From Labia minor (Eukaryota > Arthropoda > Insecta > Dermaptera > Spongiphoridae): DNA of 64,000 bases. Where the stretch lies: assembly GCA_963082975.1 (NCBI GenBank), contig OY720349.1, positions 44,435,962-44,499,961 on the forward strand, in the 5' to 3' direction. The notes under the pieces were generated by a model. It was given only the letters and a program-made list of their open reading frames with translations, made no database searches and was not told the DNA's origin. Below are positions 12,157-23,497 of the stretch, piece after piece; positions within the stretch are counted from its first letter, which is position 1; every line of letters starts with the position of its first letter. The translations under genes and the position numbers were made by a program.

Positions 12157-12184
12157 TGACGTCATGAAGTGCTGGGTGACGTCA
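12157..12184. promoter_or_regulatory. Paired TGACGTCA palindromes
   Basis: Two perfect 8-bp palindromes (12157-12164 and 12177-12184), identical to the CRE/ATF consensus and 20 bp apart. The same pair with the same spacing is kept in the sister copy at 18447-18454 and 18467-18474. Function is inference; they could simply be ancestral element sequence. Confidence 0.45.
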
Positions 12185-12249
12185 TATAATTTTAAATTAA
12201 GAAAAAACTAATGAAGATGATTTTTCTCGAGGATAAAACCAATACAAAG

Positions 12250-12572
12250 TGCATGATTCGTGGAGATATGTAAAAAATCTCCTCATGTGGAATTTGGTTT
12301 GAATAACCCTTCCCTTCCTATCCGGATTTGCACCAAAAGTTGATCAATTCATCATACTGCATCATGATGCATTAAGTAAATATACCAAATTTCATCAAAA
12401 TCCGTTGAGGCTTTCAAGCAGTACACATCTATACGAACGGACGGACGGACAGACACCATGCTAAAAATACTTTTTTCTGTTAAGAAAATGCATGATTCGT
12501 GGAGATATGTAAAAATCTCCACATGGGAAATTTGGTGTGAAAACAATACCTCCCTTACTATCGTCGGTCGGT
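12250..12572 (-). mobile_element. Family D segment inside family H
   Basis: Inverted D sequence with its end cctcccttactatcgtcggt and a cggacggacggacagacacc core. The word tgcatgattcgtggagatat occurs twice (12250 and 12488), so part of the D end is duplicated within H. Confidence 0.7.
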
Positions 12573-12733
12573 AATAAAAACCAAGATAATATAATTTAGT
12601 CATTTTAATTCAAGTTTTAAAAATATTTTTTTTATATATTATAAATAACATATATAATTTACATATAATGTTGTTTGGAAATTAATTTTTTTCAAGTCGT
12701 CGGTTGGTTCTGTGCCTGGCCACAGCTCCTATT

Positions 12734-13433
12734 TTTTAAATGAGAATCATTCATGTATGGTTTCATCTAAATACGAGACAAAGTTTCAGAAATGTTTAAT
12801 TGCATCCAAAGGTCGTATTTGCATTTAACAAAATTCTAGCGAAGTAAGCGAACTGTTTGTGGCTATTTGATATATCTAAGAAACTACGGCTAAATATTAA
12901 TTGGATTATTTCAATCTAGATCTTCGTTATGAATGAGATGCCTGGGCCAAAACCATTACCATTTGCAGTTATTATTTCCGTTTAGCCAACCCCCTCTATC
13001 GCTGACTATAATCAGCAAATATTTACTTATTTTCTATTAATATTCTTGTTAGTCTGTGCTTTACACTTTCATAATTTCCTATATAAACCAATAAACGAGA
13101 GATTATTAATAAATAATTTAATGTGTTTGCCAAATATGTTTGATTTTCTAAAATATGAACATTGCGTTCTTCAATATTTACTCTAAATTTTAAGTTTTTT
13201 TTTTTTTTTGTTTTTTTGTTATAATATTAGAAATGAATCAATAATTATACCTATTTTCACAAACTATTCACTCGAGTCGAATGACAATTGAAGCGTCACT
13301 GATCAAAATATTTTTAGGCTTTCATTAATATAGATTTGATATGATTTAGATATCTCATGTAGAAATAATCCTTTACACAAGGATATACATGGATTTATAT
13401 ATTTATTTTTTAATTTGTTTTCAAAATAAGATA
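12734..13433. other. No recognised feature
   Basis: Mostly unique A+T-rich sequence with a poly-T run at 13195-13210. Nothing supportable. Confidence 0.45.
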
Positions 13434-14044
13434 TCTTATCTTATTATGCTAGCTAAAATTGTTTGTATATATATATAGTCATGGGTTCTCAAAAACCGCT
13501 CTAACGATTTTTTTCAAATTCATACTAGATATAGTATTTATAAAGAAAAATTGATTTTTATTGATCACATCTCAGGAAAAATACATCTTAATTAGTTTTT
13601 TCTTAATTTAAATTTATATATGGAACACGACACAAATGACATCCATATTGAAATTTGACTCCCGCCTTTTTTTAAAGGTTATGGTATTAATATTTTTTTA
13701 TATTTAAAATATTTTAAAATTTTTAATTTAATTTCGAAATAAAATTAAAAATATAAATTTTAATAATATTTTATAATTATAAATTACGATATATATTTAT
13801 CATTCTTCCAATAAAAAAAATATTCATTCACTTAGAAACATATCTAATAATACATATTTATGTATTATTGAGGACACCAAGTTCCATTCATTTTATTCAG
13901 ATTGATGCATTGATGCAACATTTAATAATTGTAATAAATAATTAAAGAATTGTATCCCAAGTATTAATATTACCAACCAAACCCAATAATAATGAATTAT
14001 TTTTTTTAACTTAAGTACCGAGCCGAGGCTCGGGGTCCCGGTAC
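13434..14044 (+). mobile_element. Family E element, 611 bp copy E1
   Basis: Begins TCTTATCTTATTATGC after an A and ends in a G+C-rich hairpin finishing cccggtac before a T, so it lies between A and T without target duplication. Both ends match those of the 4.87-kb insertion at 34473-39340. The interior is noncoding and A+T-rich. The A|T placement and terminal hairpin resemble Helitron-type elements, but the CTRR end is lacking. Confidence 0.65.
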
Positions 14045-14045
14045 T
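14014..14045. repeat. Terminal stem-loop of family E
   Basis: agtaccg at the left pairs with cggtact at the right, enclosing an inner perfect inverted repeat ccgagcc/ggctcgg with a 2-nt loop. An identical copy lies at 39310-39341. The G+C-rich island stands out in its AT-rich setting. Confidence 0.75.
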
Positions 14046-14790
14046 AAAGATTATTTTACAATTTTTACTAATTATGTGAATAAGAAGATCTACTAAGAAA
14101 TTTATGAAAAGTCTTTTTTATAGATCATAAAAAGTTTTTAAATCAAAATTTCAAGATGTAAATTTGTTTCAATGATTAATGATACTTTTATGAATATCTC
14201 AACAATTAAGTATCTCTTTCTCATTTTTAATATTTGAAAAATTAAAATGTAAATTTGTATTTACTGATTTAGTTCTAAAATTCTTTTCTTTTTTTTTTCT
14301 TTGAAACTGTATTTTAAATATATATTAAAATTCAACTTTAATTTTTAATCTTGCACCTTCTTTGAACTTATTTATAAGTACATGAGGAAATGTTTTATTA
14401 AGTAACAAAGGTTTTTATAAAAGTGACTTTTAAGAATGTCATCAGGACAGACAAATTCATGATTTAAAAAGTGTAATTAATAAAGTTTATAATTAATGTA
14501 CCAGCATTCTACTATTCTAGTCATATAAACTTAAAAAAACTATGTTTTTAGAGAAGTAGAAACATTGAAATTCTTTGAATCAAGTTTAATGACTGTCATT
14601 GAAGTCAAAAGAATGTCATTGAAATAATTTACTTAGGAGTATTATTAGTGACAATAGGGTGGGGTAGCTAATATCAGAATATAAAAAAACTATAGTAAGA
14701 CCAATGTGTTCCTGAAGTCAAGAAACTTAGAAAAACTGAGCAAATAATAGCAGAGAAGTATATTCGGCAAAGTTTGTTAGAAAAGTACCC
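14045..14790. other. No recognised feature
   Basis: A+T-rich, with poly-T/A runs near 14285. Nothing supportable. Confidence 0.4.
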
Positions 14791-15581
14791 CCAGAGGGGT
14801 CGCAAGAAAAATTTTCAGGGTCGCCAAATTTATATAACAATAAAAAAAACCTCTAATAAAAGGAAATTCCAGAAATAGTTTCATTTTAACTACGTTGACG
14901 ATTAAAAAAACCTCTACTAGATAGTAGATACTTAGGGGTCACGACAAATTTTTTTAAAAAACTCGGGAGTGTCCTCCCCTAGACTTAAATAAATAGGTAA
15001 TTAGGTTATTATTATTATGTTTTAACAACAATAAAAATAAACAAACTAATTAATTTAAATTATAAAGTAAAATGGTTTAACACTATTATATATATTTATA
15101 ATTTACACCTAACGCTACTTGTATAGGTAAAATGCCACTTCCGGTAGTCAGATCATGATGAAATTTGGTATCTCAATTTTTTTCATATTTTTTAAATCTA
15201 TATACAAAATAGGAAGCAAATATCTCGAAGCAAACTGGTACTTTACTTGAAAGGTAAACGCAACCATTGTAGGTAAAGTACCACTTTATCCGATTTTGAC
15301 GAAATTTTGATAGAAATCTACAAACTGTGAATAAAATCGGTGTACCAAATTTCGAAGTCCTAGCTTGATTAGTTTCTGAGTAAATTCGCTCACTGACAAA
15401 CATTCCATACATCCATACATACACACACAGACATAATTCGAAAAATGGTATTTTCCGACTCAGGGAGGTCTAAAACGTCAAGATCTATCGAAATCTCGAG
15501 GCCGAAACTTTTGACGATTCCAATACTTCCCTTATACGAAGTATGCGGGAAAGTAAAAAATGGGGGTCGCAAATGAAGATT
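14791..15581 (+). mobile_element. hAT-like non-autonomous repeat, split by family C
   Basis: Two pieces (14791-about 14961 and about 15555-15581) reconstruct a repeat also present inverted at 55147-55346. Shared words are gggtcgcaagaaaaattttc, aaacctctactagatagtag, ggggtcacgacaaattt and ggggtcgcaaatgaag. The other copy begins cagtggtgctcaact, a hAT-type terminus. It is interrupted at an A-run by the family C element. Confidence 0.65.
14962..15559 (+). mobile_element. Family C element C1, nested
   Basis: Begins ctcgggagtgtcctccc and ends tatgcgggaaagtaaaaa. The interior has aaatttggtatct, a short (ca)n/gaca core and ggaggtctaaaacgtcaaga. The uninterrupted sister hAT-like copy gives the empty site: seven A there, against six A left of C1 plus one A after its AGTAAAAA end. 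Insertion without target duplication therefore fits. Confidence 0.8.
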
Positions 15582-15992
15582 CATTAATGTAGAATAATTC
15601 ATCAGAAAACTTATGGCAAAGACCAGTCTAAAAAAGAATATACCCTTTAAAGTTTAAAACTGCTCTAATCTACTTCATGTTGGAGTCGCACACTAATTTT
15701 TTGAAAGTTGCACATCCATTATTGTATTCTGATTTCAAAGAACATCCTTTTTCATTTTATAAAATAATAGCATCTAAAAATAGAAAATATCTAAAAAAAA
15801 TAATTAAAGTGCTTTAAAATGTTATATTTATTATAAAAATAATTTTACTTGAAACAGTCCCTTCGTGCACACATTTACATGCGTTTTGAATAATTTTGCT
15901 CAAACAAGAATTGCCAGGAAACATTAATGGAACATAATTCATCAGAAAACATAACAAAGACCAGTCTAGGAAAGAATATACCCTTTAAAGTT
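15582..15992 (+). repeat. 70-bp direct repeat flanking 270 bp
   Basis: Units 15582-15652 and 15922-15992 share attcatcagaaaac, aaagaccagtct and gaatataccctttaaagttt with a few substitutions. The spacer has a gttggagtcgcacacta word but no coding frame. It may be a local duplication or long flanking repeats of an unidentified element. Confidence 0.6.
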
Positions 15993-16361
15993 TTTTTCTG
16001 AGTATTAAACATATTTATAAAAATAATAATACAAGTATAATCCTAAATAAATAAACTTATGGATTAAGTTCACAAAGTGATAGATTATCAAATAAATGTG
16101 TAAACTAACTAAATTGGGCTTGAATTCTGCCCTAAAAAAATTTCATATTTTTGAAAAATAATTTTTTTGAATTTTTTTTTCATTTTGATTGTAATTTTAA
16201 GTGTAGATAAGAAAATAAGATATACATTTTTAATAATTATTGTTTTAAGTTGTTTTTATATAATATTTTATTTTATTATTGACTGATGAGGAATAAGAAA
16301 GAAAAGTCAACATTTGTTTGAATTCCTTTGATAAAAGCTCTTCACTATCGGTTTAGGAAGT

Positions 16362-16392
<31 letters not shown>

Positions 16393-16859
16393 AATGAGAG
16401 AGAGAAGAGATAAGGAGAAAGAGATAGGAAATATAAAAATTACCTTTTCTTCATATATCTACCTACATTTTTACAATTTGTTAATCAAAGTAAATTGTCT
16501 CTTTCTTTATGTCATCAAAGGAGACCTAATTACGTTTGCTTTCAACCTTCGTTTCTCTCTCAAGTTATTTTATAATTTTTCTTCAGATATATAGAATACA
16601 AAATTGTTTAGATCATTTAAAAATAGATTTCCCCTCATATTATTGATTGGTATATAAATACTTATACGTTTATAATCCGTAAACTTGAAATTTTGTATTT
16701 ATTATTATTATTTTTATTTATTATTTTTATTTATTATTTTTTTACATATGTGAGGTCACATTTTCCTTTGATCAAATTGAAATAATCATTGACATCACTG
16801 ATGCAAATCTTTCGGGAACGAAGCCTAAAAAATATTTTACTGATTATTTATTTATTTAT
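15993..16859. other. A+T-rich stretch with (TG)n(AG)n microsatellite
   Basis: (TG)n followed by a gagagagaagaga tract at 16364-16412, and tattatttt repeats at 16700-16740. The small plus-strand frame at 16394 is a product of the microsatellite and is not supported as a gene. Confidence 0.45.
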
Positions 16860-17695
16860 GCCATTAGAATGGCAGGAGGCAGTATTATCCCACTCTTTAA
16901 GAAAGGAAATAGAACCAACTGCAATAACTACAGGGGAATATCTCTTTTGACGACATCGTATAAGATTCTCTCGAAAATTATCTCAATGAAATTACGACCA
17001 TAAGGAGATACTAGAAGAATATTAATGCGGGTTTAGGCCAAATCGATCAACATTAGATCAGATATTTTCATTAAAGCATATATTAGAAAAAAAACGAGAA
17101 TTCAATATTACTGTTCACCAATTTTTTGTAGACTTTACAAAAGCATATGACTCAATAGACCGGGAAAAACTTTTTCAAATCTTGAACTTAATGGGAATTC
17201 CAAAAAAACTAGTACGTATGATTCAAATTTGTCTTGTCGGTAGTAAAGGAAGAGTAAGATTCGGGAATCAACAGTCAGAAATTTTCGAAATTTGGAATGG
17301 GTTAAAACAAGGAGACGCATTATCACCAATTTTATTTAATTTATTTCTGGAATATGTAATTAGATAAATTGGGAAGAAGTCAAACGAAATCGAGTTAAAC
17401 AAAAAAATTCAAGTATTAGGTTACGCAGACGACTTAAATATAATAGGTGATTCGGCAATTGCATTTATAGATTGCAATTGTAGAAAAATTTATCGAAGCA
17501 GGAAAAGAGGTGGGACTGGAAATAAATATTGCTAAGACAAAGTATTTAGTAACAGAGAGGAATAGTATTAACACACAAAATCTTAACATACAAGATATAG
17601 AATTTGAAAATGTAGAAAAAAATAAATACTTAGGTTCTGTATTAACGAAAGATAATAATATTCGAGAACAGTTTAAAGCGAGTTAGTTCAGTAGT
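16860..17695 (+). pseudogene. LINE reverse transcriptase relic
   Basis: Reverse transcriptase core of a non-LTR retrotransposon. In order, across frame slips: WQEAVIIPLFKKGNRT-like start, NNYRGISLLTT, GFRPNRSTLDQIF-like box (17030), FFVDFTKAYDSIDREKLFQI (17120-17180), NLMGIPKKLVRMIQICLVGS, WNGLKQGDALSPILFNLF (17296), a TAA at 17365, then VLGYADDLNIIGDSAIA with the catalytic YADD (about 17419) and KEVGLEINIAKTKYLVTERN. It is truncated at both ends: no endonuclease, and the frame ends near 17690. Sister copy at 58456 starts at the same codon region (cattagaatggcagga). Inactive. Confidence 0.85.
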
Positions 17696-18270
17696 AAATA
17701 TGTAATAACTATGTATGAAAATAAAAAAAAATGCTATGTTATTATTTATTACGAGTAATAATTAAGTATATCATAGTATTATATTGATTTAACAATTTAT
17801 TTACTTGCAGTTCGCCAAAATTTCAAGAACCGGACTGTACATCCCTGATTATACGCAATAGATTATTTATTTTTATTATTATTGTGGATGGATAACAACT
17901 TCAATAACCAGTAGTTTTAAAGTTGTTCGGGGTATTAACCTTATGAAATATTTATATTTTAAAGGATCAATGATTTTATGAATAATATAATATATATCAT
18001 AATAATTAAAAAAACTCTTTGCAAATATAAATTTTATTTATATTAAGACATATAAATATCGTAACATTTTCATTCTTTAGAAATGCGGAAACAATTCAAA
18101 TCAAATCAAAATAAGCTCCTCCAGTCCAAAAGAAACAATTCTAAGAACTATTCATGTCAATATTTGAATTTATTTTCCTCTAATGAAATTATAATTAAAA
18201 GAATACAATTTCTAATTTTAATCTTATAATATAAATCAATAACAACCTAGAATAAATATATAATATAATA
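17696..18270. other. No recognised feature
   Basis: A+T-rich sequence without supportable feature. Confidence 0.4.
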
Positions 18271-18556
18271 AGTTGACCTGTGGCCAGGTCCGAACCGACC
18301 GACGGTTTGAAGTAAATTAATTTCCAGCATCAGAAACAATTTCAAATAATTTTAAGATATCTATTAATGTAAAAAAAAGAGATATGAATATAACATAAAT
18401 ATTTTTAATTTTATTCTATTTATAATATATATGTGAGACCAGGCTGTGACGTCATGAATGGCTGGATGACGTCATATAATTTTAAATTAAGAAAAAACTA
18501 ATAAAGATGATTTTTCTCGAGGATAAAACCAATACAAAGTGCATGATTCGAGGTAA
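18271..18556 (+). mobile_element. Family H element, left part only
   Basis: Matches 11983-12260 from agttgacctgtggccagg to gtgcatgattcgagg, including the two TGACGTCA sites. The right half is missing. Confidence 0.75.
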
Positions 18557-19635
18557 AAACTAATTTTATTATAAAATGAATTTTCAATAAATTATAATTA
18601 AAATAATAGAAGTTTAATTAAAAGAGTGGTAATAATGAGATAAAGAATAATAATTTAACCGGAACAAAATTTTCAAAAAACTTAAAAAAAAAAAATATTC
18701 TCTACAAATATGAATTCATAACACTAGAATAAAAAATAAAAATGTAATTACAAAAAAAAAAAATATACTTACCTACATATTTTAATATCTTGTTGAAAGG
18801 GTTTGGAATTAATACTTCACGTTTACGAGTAATTTCTACTCTTAATAAATCCTTGGAAATTGGATTATTCTAATATTACGTTATCATCAATTTTATGATC
18901 TCACTTTTATCGGTCAGAATAATCAAGGTAGAAAGATAGTTTTAAATAAAATCCTGTCTGTTTTCTCTCGAAGAACTTCATAAATTTTGGGAGCTCATCA
19001 TTTGCTGGTTCTTAAGCAAGAATACTATTAAATTTAATTTATTACATGCATTATGTATTTCATAATTTGTTTTTTTATAATTCTCAAATAAAATATTCGG
19101 ATTTTATTATTTTAACCTTTATGTGTTACTCTATTAAATTTCAAAATAAATTAATAGTTCACCAACAATTTCCTATGTTAAGATTCATAAAAATATTTTC
19201 TAATTATGAATTTTATGAAATTAATATATTTTCTCTTTGAATTTAAAAAATATTTATTAGAAATGAATATAAAAATATAATTAAGTATATAATTAATAAT
19301 TCAATTTCCATCATTTATTTAGCAATTTTTTTAATAAAAATGATTTAAATTATCCTGATCTAACCTAAATAGAATAGTTTGATGATGAAGATGAAGACTA
19401 ATCTCCAAGGCAAGAAGGGGTCATGCTAATTAATGATAATTGGTTGTATAATGTTTAATATACATGTATTAAAACCCATTGGGGATAAATCATTGATTAT
19501 CTTCTAATAAAATTGTATAATAATTATAATCAAATTTTGAAGGTTGGCATTGAAAATTCATATAATTTTTTATAAAAATAAGTAAAATCAAATAGGAAAT
19601 AACCCAAATCATTTAAATTTCTTTGTAGTTGATCA
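18557..19635. other. No recognised feature
   Basis: A+T-rich sequence. The plus-strand frame at 19046-19240 has Phe/Ile/Asn-rich composition typical of random AT-rich DNA. Confidence 0.45.
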
Positions 19636-19968
19636 TTACCGACCGACGATAGGAAGGGAAGGTATTGTTTTCACACCAAATTTCACATGTGAAGATTTTT
19701 ACATAACTCCACAAATCATGCATTTTCTTAACAGAAAAAAGTATTTTTAGCATGATGTCTGTCCGACCGTCCGTGTGTCCATTGTGTGTCCGTTTAGACG
19801 TGTATTGCTTGAAGGGCTCAACGGATTTTGATAACATTTGGTATATTTACTTAACCGTAAGTGGTAGTTTACAAAATATTAATTTTATATTCATTGTCGG
19901 AAAATATTTCACTTAAGATATAATATTAATTAATAATTGAGAAATTAAACTAAAAATAAAAACCAAGA
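19636..19968 (+). mobile_element. Family D repeat
   Basis: Full-style copy: accgaccgacgataggaagg start, ggtattgttttcacaccaaa, a gtctgtccgaccgtccgtgt core, and a ccgttgag-type segment in the form ctcaacggattttgata. A deletion removes the region around the ggaaaccggaagtgg word. Confidence 0.75.
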
Positions 19969-20090
19969 TATTCATTTTAATTCAAGTTTTAAAAATATTT
20001 TTTTTTTTGATACTTTATATATATATATAATGTTGTTTGGAAATTAATTTATTTCACAAATCATCAGCTGGTTCTGTGCCTAGCCACAGC
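19969..20090 (+). mobile_element. Family H right end
   Basis: Matches 12573-12732: aaaccaagat, attttaattcaagtttt, ttgtttggaaattaattt and the terminus ggttctgtgcctagccacag. It follows a family D copy in direct orientation, whereas the D inside H at 12250 is inverted. Confidence 0.7.
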
Positions 20091-20975
20091 TCATTTTTTT
20101 GAGATACTTTACTATTTCATAATTATTTAGTTTCAACTTTACTGTCTTAATATTTCTTATACTAATCTCTAAGTATTTTAATATATTTAATAATTAATTT
20201 CGCATTAAAGGGGCATTTTTCAATTAATCACGATTATTATATTGTATGAAATAAAGATAATTATGACAGCTTAATAGGATTCTTTCATTTTACAAGAATG
20301 AACAGAAAATTATACTCAATGGTACATACAATTACAAACAACATGTATGTTTAAGATAAAATTAATTCAAAAAATTATCATTTGAATTAAATTCTCATTT
20401 GAAATTAATGATCTTTAATTCACAAATTAAATTTGTTTTGTTTTAAATTATAATTTATTTCTATTTTTGTATAAAATTTTGCATTAGGATTATTAAAACA
20501 ATTAAGACAATATGAGAGAAAATAATGACAAGGGGGTGAATGAGGCAATTAAAACATTTTATTTTGTTTGGATCCCCAGGGATAAGCAGGTGAGGCCTTA
20601 AAAAGATTGCATTCCCCCACCCAATAACTCCCACTTCCACCACTTTTCAACTCCCTTAAAGTTTAATAATACAACCAACATAAGGGACATGAAAAAGATA
20701 TAATACAATAAAATGAAATATTTATTTATTAAAAGGTTGGTCGATTATTTTCAATTATTTCTCTTAATAGAATTCTTGAAAAGATAATATATTACATGCA
20801 TTTCCATTGAGGCTTAATAAAAAAAAAGTAATCGAATAAAAGGGAAAGTAATTGAAAACATATATAATTGATTTATATACATGTGATTGTGAGAGTATAA
20901 AATAATAATGTTGAAAATAGAACAAAAGCATTGAATTTAATTTTATCCAAAAGAATCTTTAAATAAAATTAAATA

Positions 20976-21020
<45 letters not shown>

Positions 21021-21520
21021 CATATTTTAAATTCTTATCTGAAAATAACCAACAAATAAGTGTTTTGAAGGTGGAATGTTAAATGATCAATGATTTTATG
21101 ATGTAAATAAAAAGACACTTTAATCTACTAAAATAAAATACTTTATCGTTATTAGATAGTAAATTAAACGATATATAAATATTATATTGATCAGATTTAT
21201 TTGTTTGTAAAATAAAACAAATAAAAAATTATCATTCAACATTAGTATCCCGGTTATTTCAATCCCATTTGTGTTCCATTGAATTTGATTGGCAATTTTC
21301 TCTCCACAAAATTATCTAGTTTTTACGATTTAACACATTTAAAACATTGTTATATTACTGTTTAGAACAAATATTTCACAGTTTATGAATTGGTCTTGAT
21401 CATTAAGAATAATAATAGATCCGATATCTTATAAAATCAATTTTATATCTACATATAACATACAATTATGTCTATAGTCTATTTCTAATTAGGGAAGAGA
21501 GAGAGAGAGGAAGAAAAAAT
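20091..21520. other. A+T-rich stretch with (AT)n microsatellite
   Basis: (AT)n of about 36 bp at 20984-21019 and a (GA)n run at 21498-21510. Otherwise nothing supportable. Confidence 0.45.
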
Positions 21521-21634
21521 CTGGAGTGTTCTCCCCTAGACTTTCCCGCATATAAATAGGTAATTAGGTTATTATTATTATGTTTTAACAACAATAAAAA
21601 TAAACAAACTAATTAATTTAAATTATAAAGTAAA
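21521..21634 (+). mobile_element. Family C left-end fragment C2
   Basis: ctggagtgttctcccctaga followed by ctttcccgcatataaatagg and the internal gttattattattatgtttta word, identical in layout to the left ends at 14964 and 22883. It stops where the family F unit begins. Confidence 0.75.
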
Positions 21635-22882
21635 AAAATTCATCTTCAAATGTCGGAAGCTTATGAACACTCACCTCGTGATATCAAAGGGCTGAACTGG
21701 TTATTTTATTTTAATTTTAATCATTTATTTTATAATTATTAAGGAATTTTTATTAAAAAACCACATTGTATGTATACATTATTTATTAAATTAAAATTTG
21801 AATTTAATAATAAATATCAAAATAACCACAAAAGCTTTAATAAATACATTTATTTTATTTTATATTTTTCGTTGTTTCAATCATATTTGATACTAATAAC
21901 TCTCTGTTAAAAATTTATTTATTTTTTTTCTTTATCTTTGTTTGTAATCATCTCACCAGATGTAAGTTTTCATCGTTCTTTATTTTATACTAGCGAAACA
22001 ATATGCTCATCCCCACCAACAAATCAGGTGAGGAAATAATTTATACTTTCAATTAAACGAATTTTTAAAGTTATATATAATAAAATAAAGAATTTTTTTC
22101 TAATTCCAACCCTCATCTATTTCAACATGGTATATACTTATATTACTATATAAAGTTATGTTTTTTTAAAGAAATTGTTTTATTTAAAGTTTAAAGTTTA
22201 TAAATAAAATATAATATTTAGAGAATATTCAATTTTAATTAAAATATATATACAATTTCAGATCAGATTTGTTTTTAAAGTTTTCGTAGTTATCTTCCTT
22301 AATTATTATCTGATAATTAATTAAAAATGTAATTAATATATACTAAAAAGTCTCATGTTTGATTTTTTACAAACTTTTCTTTTAACTTTTCACAATGTCC
22401 CATAATTGTTAACAGCTTTGATTTTTTTTCTTTCAAGTTTTACCTAATGGAAGAATTTAATTTTAGGTAATAGAGTACTCACCAAAGTAAAAAAAAGAAA
22501 ATTGAATTTTCTTTTTTTTATTGTTGTATATATATATATTATATACTACTTATAGATCTATCTCGCTTTTCTTCTGCTTCAGTTCTTGATAACGTTTGCA
22601 ATTCAAATCTTTCAAAAGGTTACACCTTTAAGAATACATTTACTCCGGATAGATTTCTGAATATATTTTATATTCTTTGTAATATGATAACACTGCAGAA
22701 AACTTTAAGCTGTTATATGACTGAAATTCTCTTTTTTCCTTTTTTTAATTATTTCGCATAATGTTAATATAAATAAATAGATAAATAAATAAATTTCACC
22801 GAAATTAATTTCTTTTTTTGAGTTTACTGTTTATAATTATTGTTGATTGGTTATTATTTTAGTTACATACAAATAAAAAAAT
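21635..22882 (+). repeat. Family F unit, forward copy
   Basis: About 1.25 kb that recurs inverted at 34235-34472 plus 39341-40376. Shared landmarks are catcttcaaatgtcggaagc, cacctcgtgatatcaaaggg, gctcatccccaccaacaaat, gcttcagttcttgataacg and tggttattattttagttac. No coding frame. The uninterrupted junction at 22638/22639 is the empty site of the family E insertion. Confidence 0.8.
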
Positions 22883-23497
22883 CGGGAGTGTCCTCCCCTA
22901 GACTTTCCCGCATATAATTAGGTTATTATTATTATGTTTTAACAACAATAAAAATAAACAAACCAATTAATTTAAATTATAAAGTAAAATGGTTTAACAC
23001 TATTATATATATATATTTATAATTTACACCTAACGCTACTTGTATAGGTAAAATGTCACTTCCGGTAGTCAGATCATGATGAAATTTGGTATCTGAATTT
23101 TTTTCATATTTTTTAAATCTATATACAAAATATGAAGCAAATATCTCGAAGCAAACTGGTACTTTACTTGAAAGGTAAACGCATCCAGTGTAGGTAAAGT
23201 AGCACTTCCGGTTAACCGATTTTGACGAAATTTTGATAGAAATCTACAAACTGTGAATAAAATCGGTGTACCAAATTTCGAAGTCCTAGCTTGATTAGTT
23301 TCTGAGTAAATTCGCTCACTGACAAACATTCCATACATCCATACATCCATACATACACACACACACAGACATAATTCGAAAAATGGTATTTTCCGACTCA
23401 GGGAGGTCTAAAACGTCAAGATCTATCGAAATCTCGAAGTCGAAATTTTTGACGATTCCAATACTTCTCTTATACGAAGTATGCGGGAAAGTAAAAA
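22883..23497 (+). mobile_element. Family C element C3
   Basis: Complete: left cgggagtgtcctcccctaga plus ctttcccgca, right tatgcgggaaagtaaaaa. The core has a catacatccatacacacaca tract. It belongs to the duplicated unit, as its inverted equivalent C4 (33681-34234) sits at the same end of the inverted F copy. Confidence 0.82.

Larger units (their letters stand above)
11983..12733 (+). mobile_element. Family H element with long TIRs
   Basis: Left terminus agttgacctgtggccaggcg and right terminus, read inverted, gagctgtggccaggcaca. The two arms stay similar for about 50 bp, through cagaacc, gaccgacg and aaattaatttcc. The interior carries two TGACGTCA palindromes and an inverted family D segment. 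No coding frame. A truncated sister lies at 18271-18556 and a right-end sister at 19969-20090. Confidence 0.75.

Noticed and set aside
15173-15602. Minus-strand frames in family C (also 23069-23552)
   Set aside because: They recur because the repeat recurs. Frames shift between copies and cross the simple-repeat core, so there is no sign of a conserved protein.
19613-19837. Frames in family D (also 12352-12603)
   Set aside because: Not conserved between D copies and include the GTCY microsatellite.
20520-20660. Possible LTR-like segment (ataactcccacttccacc region)
   Set aside because: Vague resemblance to the solo LTR at 8524 when inverted, but no boundaries, duplication or second copy.
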